A stretch of DNA of 11,634 nt, taken from positions 617 through 12,250 of the forward strand of contig CAMYJY010000055.1 of NCBI GenBank assembly GCA_947258835.1. The letters are read 5' to 3'. Origin of the DNA: an uncultured Pirellulales bacterium. Its GTDB lineage: Bacteria > Planctomycetota > Planctomycetia > Pirellulales > Lacipirellulaceae. The translations under genes were made by a program, and so were the position numbers. Below are positions 6,193 through 11,634 of the stretch, piece after piece (positions within the stretch are counted from its first letter, which is position 1; each line of letters begins with the position of its first letter). The notes under the pieces were generated by a model. The model was not told where the DNA came from, ran no database searches, and worked only from the letters and a program-made list of their open reading frames with translations.

Positions 6193-6633
6193 ATGATCCG
6201 CTCCATGGTTGAGTGGAATTTACGTAGTAATGTGTCGGATGTGCTCGCGCTGGGGCCGCGAACGGCGGCCCAGCTGCTGCGCTTGGGTGTCCGCACCGTG
6301 GAGCAGCTGCTGGTGGCGAAGCCGCACTTGCTGAGCGTGCGCTGGGGAGACGAGCGCGTGACTTGGAAGACGATTGCCTGCTGGCAACGCGAGGCCCAGC
6401 TGCTGCTGGCGGCACCGGACTTAGGCGCTCGGGCAGCACGTATCTTGGCTGTGGCCGAAGTGGCCAGTCTCCAAAAACTTGCCCAGCAGTTGCCTCTGGA
6501 CTTGCTTTCCAAGTGCGAGGGATTGGACGAAGCACAGCGCCGTGCCGCCGGTTTGTCTGACCAGGATCTGCCCCACGTTTCCGAGGTAGGTCAATGGATC
6601 GCTTGTGCCCAACAAAAAAATATCGCGGCGTAG
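6193..6633 (+). CDS. DUF4332 helix-hairpin-helix protein
   Basis: This 146-residue soluble protein has VSDVLALGPRTAAQLLRLG near residues 14-32 followed by VRTVEQLL, the helix-hairpin-helix pattern (hydrophobic-GP-x-TA-x-L-x-x-LG-hydrophobic-x-T-hydrophobic-x-x-LL) of the DUF4332 family, which is related to HhH DNA-binding modules. A second, less regular helical half spans about residues 70-120 (ARAARILAVAEVASLQKLAQ). No catalytic motif, signal peptide or membrane segment is visible. Its biochemical role is unknown; DNA or protein binding is a guess from the fold. A second ATG at 6205 is an equally good start (MVEWNLRSNV), and neither has a clear Shine-Dalgarno site. It is flanked by repeats on both sides, so it is probably transcribed alone. 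Confidence 0.75.
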   Translation: MIRSMVEWNLRSNVSDVLALGPRTAAQLLRLGVRTVEQLLVAKPHLLSVRWGDERVTWKTIACWQREAQLLLAAPDLGARAARILAVAEVASLQKLAQQLPLDLLSKCEGLDEAQRRAAGLSDQDLPHVSEVGQWIACAQQKNIAA

Positions 6634-6963
6634 TGCTAGCAAATAGTACCCATGCATCTACTATATTTTTGGTGTTGCAACGGAAGCAGACACAACGGAC
6701 GGGGTTGTCACAGGCCCACATGTTTTAAGCGGTAAAAAAAATTTCTGCCAAGTCGCAAACCGACCTTGACCAACATGTATCCCTGCCGTATTCTCCCCAC
6801 CCAATGAAGCAAACAACAGCTGTTGCAACGCCCCGGCAAGGAAGCCACCAGCCCAGCAGTACCCGCCGAGCAGTTATTTCTTCCTGCCCCACTGAATCCG
6901 TTCGACAGCCCTTTCATTCACTCACACACTGCAAGGAAAAAATAATCGGAGTCCACGTGGATG

Positions 6964-6991
6964 GGTCAACTTATTACCACGCAAGTTGACC
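6964..6991. repeat. 9-bp perfect inverted repeat
   Basis: GGTCAACTT at 6964-6972 and AAGTTGACC at 6983-6991 are perfectly complementary around a 10-nt loop. No T-run follows on either strand, so it does not look like an intrinsic terminator. A short palindrome TCCACGTGGA lies just upstream at 6952-6961. It could be a regulator site or the end of a degraded element; only the symmetry is certain. Confidence 0.55.
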
Positions 6992-7185
6992 TCGCAGCGG
7001 ATGGCGCAGGCACGGAAGCCTCCCACCCGCTACGACACACTCCTCGCGGTCGTCTGGCCCGACACACCGGTCGACCGTCGGTACGTTAGCGCCAACCGCT
7101 TGCGTCCAATCGCTCCCGGAAAGGTATCAACGTCCTTTGCCCCCCTGGGACGTATGCTTTTCTGGGAGCATTTTTTATGCGCTTG

Positions 7186-7240
7186 GGGTGCATGCCGTCA
7201 TAACCACTTACTACCAAATAGATTCCGATGGCATGCACCC
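7186..7240 (+). terminator. 11-bp perfect inverted repeat with T-rich tail, possible terminator
   Basis: GGGTGCATGCC at 7186-7196 pairs perfectly with GGCATGCACCC at 7230-7240. The stem extends by up to three pairs if a G-U is allowed. The loop is about 33 nt. The plus strand continues TAATTTTTAA, so an intrinsic terminator is possible, but the loop is unusually long and no gene ends close upstream. It may instead be a small palindromic element. Confidence 0.4.
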
Positions 7241-7253
7241 TAATTTTTAATCA

Positions 7254-7286
7254 CGACAAAGCACTAGGCTTGCGATTTCTTTGTCG
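7254..7286. repeat. 8-bp inverted repeat
   Basis: CGACAAAG (7254-7261) and CTTTGTCG (7279-7286) are perfectly complementary around a 17-nt loop. It lies between the possible terminator and the large palindromic array. Its function is unknown. Confidence 0.45.
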
Positions 7287-7321
7287 CCACCGAGGGCTCG
7301 TGGTTTGATAGTCCCTTCACT

Positions 7322-7521
7322 CTCCCACGTCATTCCCGCGTTCTCCCACGTCATTCCCGCGTTCTCTCACGTCATTCCCGCGTTCTCTCACGTCATTCCC
7401 GCGCAGGCGGGAATCTAGGCCACCCGCGTCTGCCACTGGATTCCCGCCTGCGCGGGAATGACGTGGAATTGGGAATGACGTGGAATTGGGAATGACGTGG
7501 AATCGGGAATGACGTGGAATC
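7322..7521. repeat. Expanded ATTCCCGC palindromic array (4 x 21 nt left, 4 x 17 nt right)
   Basis: The centre is the same 28-nt inverted pair as in the element at 6025-6146 (arms 7389-7416 and 7437-7464, two mismatches, 20-nt loop). On the left, a 21-nt unit CTCYCACGTCATTCCCGCGTT is repeated at 7322, 7343 and 7364, with a fourth copy merging into the central arm at 7385. On the right, a 17-nt unit GGGAATGACGTGGAATY is repeated at 7454, 7471, 7488 and 7505. Left and right units share a complementary 12-13-bp core (CACGTCATTCCC with GGGAATGACGTG), so the whole block could extrude as one long cruciform with internal loops. The different periods show that the two arms were amplified separately. 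Confidence 0.85.
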
Positions 7522-7670
7522 ATGTCATGCTTGTTGCAAACCGCGAGGTACGCTCGACAGCGATAGCACCTCCAGAGTCGCGTTGTTGCGTCTGCAGTTG
7601 CCCACTACAATGACCTCACGCGTGTTTGCCCATCGGGTATTACGAACGCCAAACACCTTTTAAAATTCGA

Positions 7671-7738
7671 GCGACCAACGGAAGCGGGCCACGGCCCTCC
7701 GAGCGGTAGCTCGCGTTGGCCGGCGGCACTGCCGCCCC
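7671..7738 (+). repeat. Dispersed repeat R, copy E (short form)
   Basis: It begins GCGACCAACGGAAGCGGGCC, continues CTCCGAGCGGTAGCTCGCGT and ends GGCCGGCGGCACTGCCGCCC. Compared with copy A it lacks about 24 nt, the inner CCCCCGTTCAAGCCGGGGG hairpin. The outer arms are brought together as GGCGGCA-C-TGCCGCC, so the palindrome survives in shorter form. It ends 22 bases before the kdsD start codon and would lie in the leader of that mRNA if transcription starts upstream. Confidence 0.8.
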
Positions 7739-7745
7739 CTTTGTC

Positions 7746-7752
7746 AAGGAAG
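7746..7752 (+). promoter_or_regulatory. Ribosome-binding site of kdsD
   Basis: AAGGAAG ends eight bases before ATG 7761. It is one of the few good Shine-Dalgarno sequences in this window. It supports ATG 7761 over the in-frame upstream codon at 7716, which would add 15 residues encoded partly by repeat copy E. Confidence 0.65.
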
Positions 7753-7760
7753 ACAAACTT

Positions 7761-8846
7761 ATGTCGAGCTCTGCCGCGCTGCGTTCTCAAACTGCCGATT
7801 TTCCGTTGACCTCAGGCGAGGTGATTCAGTTAGGGCGCCAAGTTTTAGCCATGGAGACCCGCGCCTTAGGCGGTTTGTTGGGGCGCTTGGATGACCGCTA
7901 TGCCGCAACGGTCCGACTGTTGGTGGGCTTGCAGGGGAGTTTGATTGTGACCGGCATGGGCAAGGCCGGGCAAATCGCGCAGAAACTTGCCGCGACTTTT
8001 GCGTCCACGGGGACGCGGGCGCATTTCGTGCACCCGGCCGAAGCCTATCACGGCGATCTGGGGCGGGTGGCGGCGGGAGACGTCGTGCTGTTGTTGTCGC
8101 AAAGCGGAGAAACCGAAGAGGTGGTCCAACTGCTGCCCACGCTGCGGCGGATGCAGACCACCCTCGTCGCCATCACCGGCAGCTGCCGCAACACCTTGGG
8201 CCGTCAAGCAGATATCACACTGGAGTTGGGACAACTTTCCGAAGCCTGCAGTCTGGGCTTAGCGCCCAGCACAAGTACCACGGCCATGTTGGCCCTTGGC
8301 GATGCGTTGGCCCTGGTCGTAAGTCGCATCCAAGGTTTTCAGGCGGAGGATTTTGCCCAGTTCCATCCGGGTGGTGCCCTCGGCCGTCAGTTGAGCCATG
8401 TCGAAGACCACATGCGCACCCTGGAGGAATGCCGCACGGCCCCCGCCACGGCCACCATCCGCCAAGTGCTGGCGGCCTGCACCAAACCTGGCCGCCGCAC
8501 CGGGGCGATCATGCTGACCGGTGATGCGGGTGAATTGGCGGGATTATTTACCGATAGCGATTTGGTCCGCTTGTTGGAAAATCGCCAGGAGACAGCCCTG
8601 GATCGTCCCGTGTGCGACGTCATGGTGCCGTCGCCCACCACCGTGACCTTGGGCGACAAGATGAGCGTGGCGATCGAGATCCTCGCCGAGCGCAAAATTA
8701 GCGAATTGCCCGTGATTGACGTGGAGGGCCGACCGGCCGGGTTGATCGATGTCACCGACGTGCTGGGCCTGCTTCCCGAACCGTTGACCCCGCGGGCAGC
8801 CGACCAGGACCCGCCGGTGGTGCGTATTTTCCCTAGCAACCTCTGA
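7761..8846 (+). CDS. kdsD: Arabinose-5-phosphate isomerase (KpsF/GutQ/KdsD family)
   Basis: KdsD interconverts ribulose 5-phosphate and arabinose 5-phosphate, the first step toward KDO, the inner-core sugar of lipopolysaccharide. The 361-residue protein has an N-terminal SIS domain (residues about 30-200) with the family signatures VTGMGKAGQIAQKLAATFAS, HPAEAYHGDLGRV, LLSQSGETEEVV, LAPSTSTTAMLALGDALA and FHPGGALGRQLS. The His residues in HPAEAYHGD and FHPGG match the catalytic region of the family. Two CBS domains follow (about 215-275 and 285-345, the second with VMVPSPTTVTLGDKM and KISELPVIDVEG), which usually sense nucleotides. It is somewhat longer than the 328-residue E. coli enzyme. It overlaps nothing and is followed after seven bases by kdsC, so the two are probably co-transcribed and translationally coupled. 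It is predicted to be cytoplasmic. Confidence 0.93.
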   Translation: MSSSAALRSQTADFPLTSGEVIQLGRQVLAMETRALGGLLGRLDDRYAATVRLLVGLQGSLIVTGMGKAGQIAQKLAATFASTGTRAHFVHPAEAYHGDLGRVAAGDVVLLLSQSGETEEVVQLLPTLRRMQTTLVAITGSCRNTLGRQADITLELGQLSEACSLGLAPSTSTTAMLALGDALALVVSRIQGFQAEDFAQFHPGGALGRQLSHVEDHMRTLEECRTAPATATIRQVLAACTKPGRRTGAIMLTGDAGELAGLFTDSDLVRLLENRQETALDRPVCDVMVPSPTTVTLGDKMSVAIEILAERKISELPVIDVEGRPAGLIDVTDVLGLLPEPLTPRAADQDPPVVRIFPSNL

Positions 8847-8853
8847 TTTGCCG

Positions 8854-9375
8854 ATGACCCTCGCTGACAAATGCGCTCCGATCCGCCTCATCCTCACCGA
8901 TGTTGATGGTGTGCTGACCGATGGTCGGGTGATTATCGACAACCAAGGTGTGGAGTCCAAACAATTTCATATCCGCGATGGACAAGGAATCCGCCTGTGG
9001 CAGCAAAGTGGGGGACAGTGGGGGATTGTCACCGGTCGCAGTTCGCAGATTGTCAAACTCCGCGCCGCGGAACTTGATATTGAGCTCATCCGGCAAGGCG
9101 TCGGCGATAAACTCAGCGTGGTGCGGGCGATTTGCAAAGAACTCAACCTGGAACTGCAGGAAGTCTGTTTTGTGGGTGACGACCTGCCCGATTGGGCACC
9201 CATCCAACACGTCGGCCTGGGGGTAGCGGTCGCCGACGCAGCCGAACAACTCCGCCAGGAGGCCGACTATGTCACGAGCCTCCAGGGAGGCGAGGGGGCG
9301 ATCCGCGAGCTGGTGGAAGTACTCCTCAAAAACACCAACCGCTGGGACAGCACACTCCGCAAATACCGCCCCTAA
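8854..9375 (+). CDS. kdsC: 3-deoxy-D-manno-octulosonate 8-phosphate phosphatase
   Basis: KdsC removes phosphate from KDO-8-phosphate to give free KDO for CMP activation. The 173-residue protein is a capless HAD phosphatase (subfamily IIIC) that normally works as a tetramer. Motif I is LILTDVDGVLTDG near residues 12-24, with nucleophile and acid-base aspartates. Next come FHIRDGQGIRLW, motif II in GIVTGRSS, the conserved Lys in GDKLSVV and motif III in CFVGDDLPDW. The C-terminal tail QGGEGAIREL is typical of KdsC. ATG 8854 is preferred; a TTG at 8848 is two codons upstream. There is no Shine-Dalgarno sequence, so translation probably depends on ribosomes ending kdsD seven bases before. The two genes together strongly indicate an organism that makes KDO-containing lipopolysaccharide. 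Confidence 0.93.
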   Translation: MTLADKCAPIRLILTDVDGVLTDGRVIIDNQGVESKQFHIRDGQGIRLWQQSGGQWGIVTGRSSQIVKLRAAELDIELIRQGVGDKLSVVRAICKELNLELQEVCFVGDDLPDWAPIQHVGLGVAVADAAEQLRQEADYVTSLQGGEGAIRELVEVLLKNTNRWDSTLRKYRP

Positions 9376-9376
9376 G

Positions 9377-9543
9377 GCGGCAGAGCTGGTCCTAGCCTAC
9401 TAGCTGAGAATTTTGAACCACGACGAAACAACGGAAACAACGAGCCAACAGACAAAAACGCAAGTCCCTGTTCGTCGTCGCGTTGTTTCGTTGTGGTTCT
9501 TTTGCGACCGCTCAAAAGACATTTGCCGCTCCCGTTGGTCGCT
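9377..9543 (-). repeat. Dispersed repeat R, copy F (two end fragments, interrupted)
   Basis: Immediately after the kdsC stop, GGCGGCAGAGCT (9377-9388) matches the start of copies C and D as read on the plus strand. GCCGCTCCCGTTGGTCGC (9525-9542) matches their other end. The middle of the repeat is absent; in its place is a different palindromic element at 9415-9499. The simplest reading is that one repeat landed in the other, or recombined with it. The left match is only about 11 bases, so the left fragment is less certain than the right one. This gap of 226 bases holds no gene. Confidence 0.5.
9415..9499. repeat. GAACCACGACGAAACAACG palindromic element
   Basis: The arms at 9415-9433 and 9481-9499 are complementary at 18 of 19 positions around a 47-nt AC-rich loop that ends in GTTCGTCGTCG. 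It contains no gene and looks like a small non-autonomous palindromic element. It lies between kdsC and the LptC-like gene. If transcription reads through from kdsD, the stem could lower expression of the third gene or process the mRNA. Confidence 0.75.
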
Positions 9544-9601
9544 AATATTTGACTCCAATCCAACAAGTTTGTCCGCATCAGCGGTCGAAACATCTCCAGC
9601 C

Positions 9602-11634
9602 ATGCTTACCCGTCTGACTCATGCCGCGTTGGCCTTTGCCTTGATGGTGGTGGTGTACCAGGCCTACGTCCTGCTGGCGGTGCCTGTTCTCGAGCCGGGC
9701 GCGGCTGCGCGGGCGGAGCGGGAGGCGGATGTGGAAGAACAGCCTCACCGCGTGGGGCCGATGCGGCACAAATATCGAAAACTCTTAGCGTCCTATTTCC
9801 CGCCGGATCACTGGACGCTTGCCAAGCCGCCCAAGACTTTTGAGAGCCGCCAGGCGATGGTGTTCCTCGACGGCTATCGGGCCAGCGACGACGGTCAGCT
9901 CCGCGTCAACAAATGTGCCTTCATCTTTTTCCCCCGCGCGCGGGGTGAAGCGGCCCCGCGGGACGCCATCGTGCTGGAAGCACCGCATGGTGCGGTGATC
10001 CAAATGGACGAGGCCCTCGGTGCTGGTTTGGGAGCTTGGGGGCGGATCCAATGGGGCAAACTGTTGGGAGAGATTACCGTCCGCAGCGGGATGCGGGCAG
10101 CGAGTCCGGAAGACGATTTGCTGCTGACGACGCGGGATTTGTACATGAATGAAGACCATATCCGCACCGACGCGCTCGTGGACATGCGTTTGGGCCCGCA
10201 TGCAGCGCGGGGGCGGGTGTTGGAAATCCAGTTTAAACCATTTGAAAGAAGCAAAGCCGGCGGTCAGGGTTTTGAGTTCGCTGGCGTCGAGTCCTTAGAA
10301 ATTCAGCAAGCCGTCGCGGCCGAACTGGAGGCTACCCGCTTGGTGTCTGACGATACGGCGGGCGGATCTGTTGCGCCCGTGCAGATCACCAGCCAGGGTC
10401 CCTTTCGTTATCACTTTCCGCACCAGCGGGCTACTTTCGAAAAACAAGTCTTGGTGGAGCAAGTGTCTGCTGCCGGAGAACGCGATCAGTTGCGCTGCGA
10501 AAAGCTCAGCTTGTATCTGACCGGTGGCCCCAGCTCAGCTGGGAAATTACGTCCCGGCTCGCTGCTGGCCAGCGGCTCGTCGGAGCGGCCGCTGGTGACG
10601 TTGGATGCCCCCTCACGCGGCGCGAGTGCGCTTTGTCAGAGGATGTATCTCGAAATCGATTCCCGCCGCATCACCTTGGATGGCAATGACGAGGTCGCAC
10701 TGACCTATCAGGGCAGCGAAATTCACGCGCCCATGGTGAGCTATCAGGCACCGGCACGCGATGCACCACAGCGGATCGGCAATCTCTTGGCCGCCGGCCA
10801 CGGCTGGATTCGTTTGTTGCCCGATGCGACGCAGAGTGCACGTCCTCTGGAGGTCCGTTGGACGGAAGAATTGCGCCTGAGTCGTGAGCAAGGTCGCCCG
10901 GTGCTGCGCCTGCGGGGCCGTCCGCGACTGGAAATGGTGGGACTGGGCCGATTGTGGGCCGACGATCTGGAGGTTGTGCTGCGTGAAAGCGCCCGCGACG
11001 GGTCGGAAGCGGACCTGTTGCCCGGCGAAATTGTACCTGACCGGGTGACGGCCCGTGGCCAGGTCGCGATGGACTCGGCCCAGCTGCGCGGCCACGTCCG
11101 CGAGCTGGAGGTGGGAGTCGATTATGTGGCCACGGATGTGAGCTTGGCCGGTACTCAGGGGGACGATGTGGGCAGGGCGCGGCCATCCCTCGGAAGAGCT
11201 GCCGGGGACCAGCGGTCGTATCGCATTGACGGCCAGCGCTTGAAGATGCAGCTGACAGTCCGCGATCGCACACCGGAAGTCACTTCCATCGATGTGGAGG
11301 GGGACGTGAATTTTCGAGAGGCCACGCGGGACTCGACGAAGCAGGCCCTGGAGGTGCGTGCCGATTCCCTACGGGTGGAGCAGGCGGACTCGCCGGACGC
11401 CGAAATTACGTTGCGGGGCCAGCCGGCCCAGGTGACCGCGGCCGGCACGGCCCTCCGCGCGGAAGAGTTATTACTGCATCGTGGCACCAGCCAGGCGTGG
11501 ATTCAGTCCCCGGGCGAACTGGAGTTGCCGGTGGATCGTGACCTCAGCGGCCAGCGGTTGGCCACGCCACAGCAGCTACTCATTCGCTGGCAGCGGGGGA
11601 TGGAACTGGACCAAGACCGCGTCGTTTTTCAAGG
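9602..11634 (+). CDS. Large LptC/LptA (OstA)-like lipopolysaccharide transport protein, C-terminus beyond window
   Basis: An open frame of at least 677 codons runs from ATG 9602 to the window edge without a stop, checked codon by codon. The N-terminus (LTHAALAFALMVVVYQAYVL, about residues 5-30) is one hydrophobic segment, probably a membrane anchor facing the periplasm. It is followed by a charged linker. Residues about 60-225 resemble LptC: HWTLAKPPKTFESRQAMVFL, a conserved-looking VNKCAFIFFP strand, then DLLLTTRDLYMNEDHIRTDA and the closing HAARGRVLEIQF. The rest is made of beta-rich segments with short OstA-like strands (LRCEKLSLYL, LTYQGSEIHAP, LRAEELLLHR), suggesting a chain of LptA-type jellyroll modules. 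LptC and LptA bridge lipopolysaccharide from the inner to the outer membrane. The position after kdsD-kdsC supports that role. It is far longer than E. coli LptC (about 190 residues). The start has no Shine-Dalgarno sequence, and family assignment rests on pattern and context. Confidence 0.72.
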   Translation, partial: MLTRLTHAALAFALMVVVYQAYVLLAVPVLEPGAAARAEREADVEEQPHRVGPMRHKYRKLLASYFPPDHWTLAKPPKTFESRQAMVFLDGYRASDDGQLRVNKCAFIFFPRARGEAAPRDAIVLEAPHGAVIQMDEALGAGLGAWGRIQWGKLLGEITVRSGMRAASPEDDLLLTTRDLYMNEDHIRTDALVDMRLGPHAARGRVLEIQFKPFERSKAGGQGFEFAGVESLEIQQAVAAELEATRLVSDDTAGGSVAPVQITSQGPFRYHFPHQRATFEKQVLVEQVSAAGERDQLRCEKLSLYLTGGPSSAGKLRPGSLLASGSSERPLVTLDAPSRGASALCQRMYLEIDSRRITLDGNDEVALTYQGSEIHAPMVSYQAPARDAPQRIGNLLAAGHGWIRLLPDATQSARPLEVRWTEELRLSREQGRPVLRLRGRPRLEMVGLGRLWADDLEVVLRESARDGSEADLLPGEIVPDRVTARGQVAMDSAQLRGHVRELEVGVDYVATDVSLAGTQGDDVGRARPSLGRAAGDQRSYRIDGQRLKMQLTVRDRTPEVTSIDVEGDVNFREATRDSTKQALEVRADSLRVEQADSPDAEITLRGQPAQVTAAGTALRAEELLLHRGTSQAWIQSPGELELPVDRDLSGQRLATPQQLLIRWQRGMELDQDRVVFQ

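Larger units (their letters stand above)
6634..7760. other. Gene-poor region of about 1.1 kb rich in hairpins
   Basis: Short open frames exist here (for example 6804-6989 and 6986-7243 on the plus strand), but their translations have no recognisable family and their composition is not protein-like. No tRNA-like fold or known riboswitch was recognised. From 6634 to about 6960 nothing stands out beyond scattered AT-rich patches. From 6964 on there are three simple inverted repeats, the large ATTCCCGC array and repeat R copy E, each listed separately. A non-coding RNA or a promoter for kdsD may lie here, but neither can be shown from sequence alone. Confidence 0.5.

Noticed and set aside
6804..7243. 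Two small plus-strand open frames in the gene-poor block
   Set aside because: There is no ribosome-binding site or recognisable domain, and they overlap the inverted repeats.
7322..7521. CRISPR array
   Set aside because: The units are adjacent tandem repeats of 17 or 21 nt without unique spacers, and the two sides are inverted relative to each other.
7716..7760. Upstream start for kdsD adding 15 residues
   Set aside because: The extension is encoded partly by repeat copy E and is not family-like, whereas ATG 7761 has a good Shine-Dalgarno sequence.

Overview
The window looks like chromosomal DNA from a Gram-negative, GC-rich bacterium, most likely a planctomycete (Pirellulales-like). This is inferred from the gene set: a TPR-sulfotransferase, a stand-alone DUF4332 protein, and a kdsD-kdsC pair followed by a very large LptC/OstA-like protein. 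Weak or absent Shine-Dalgarno sequences and repeat-rich intergenic DNA fit as well. No rRNA, tRNA, CRISPR array, transposase or phage gene was seen.

Layout, left to right. (1) On the minus strand at the left edge is the N-terminus of an XRE-type helix-turn-helix protein, broken by a frameshift, with a perfect 7-1-7 palindrome upstream of it. (2) Two copies of a dispersed structured repeat (called R here) lie before carB. (3) carB, the large subunit of carbamoyl-phosphate synthase, has all its ATP-grasp and allosteric parts but lies in two reading frames. About 50 residues of the oligomerisation domain are missing at the frame break. About 70 extra codons, made of one R copy plus a 17-bp GGGGCTAGGG hairpin, sit in frame in the linker between the two synthetase halves. 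(4) After a 0.3-kb gap with another R copy comes a TPR-sulfotransferase gene, then an inverted repeat of the ATTCCCGC...GCGGGAAT type, then a small DUF4332 helix-hairpin-helix gene. (5) A gap of about 1.1 kb has no convincing gene. It holds three simple hairpins, a 200-bp palindromic array with four 21-nt units on one arm and four 17-nt units on the other, and a short R copy. (6) A likely operon follows: kdsD (arabinose-5-phosphate isomerase), kdsC (KDO-8-phosphate phosphatase) and a large membrane-anchored LptC/LptA-like protein that runs off the right edge. The first two make KDO for lipopolysaccharide; the third probably helps carry lipopolysaccharide to the outer membrane. The gap before it holds a palindromic element that appears to sit inside a remnant of R.

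The most notable feature is repeat R. Six full, partial or remnant copies occur in 11.6 kb, in both orientations, each upstream of or inside a gene. The carB copy is stop-free in five of six frames and was taken in frame into the coding sequence, much like the protein-inserted palindromic elements known from Rickettsia. Whether carB still works as two polypeptides, as one frameshifted protein, or not at all is the main open question.
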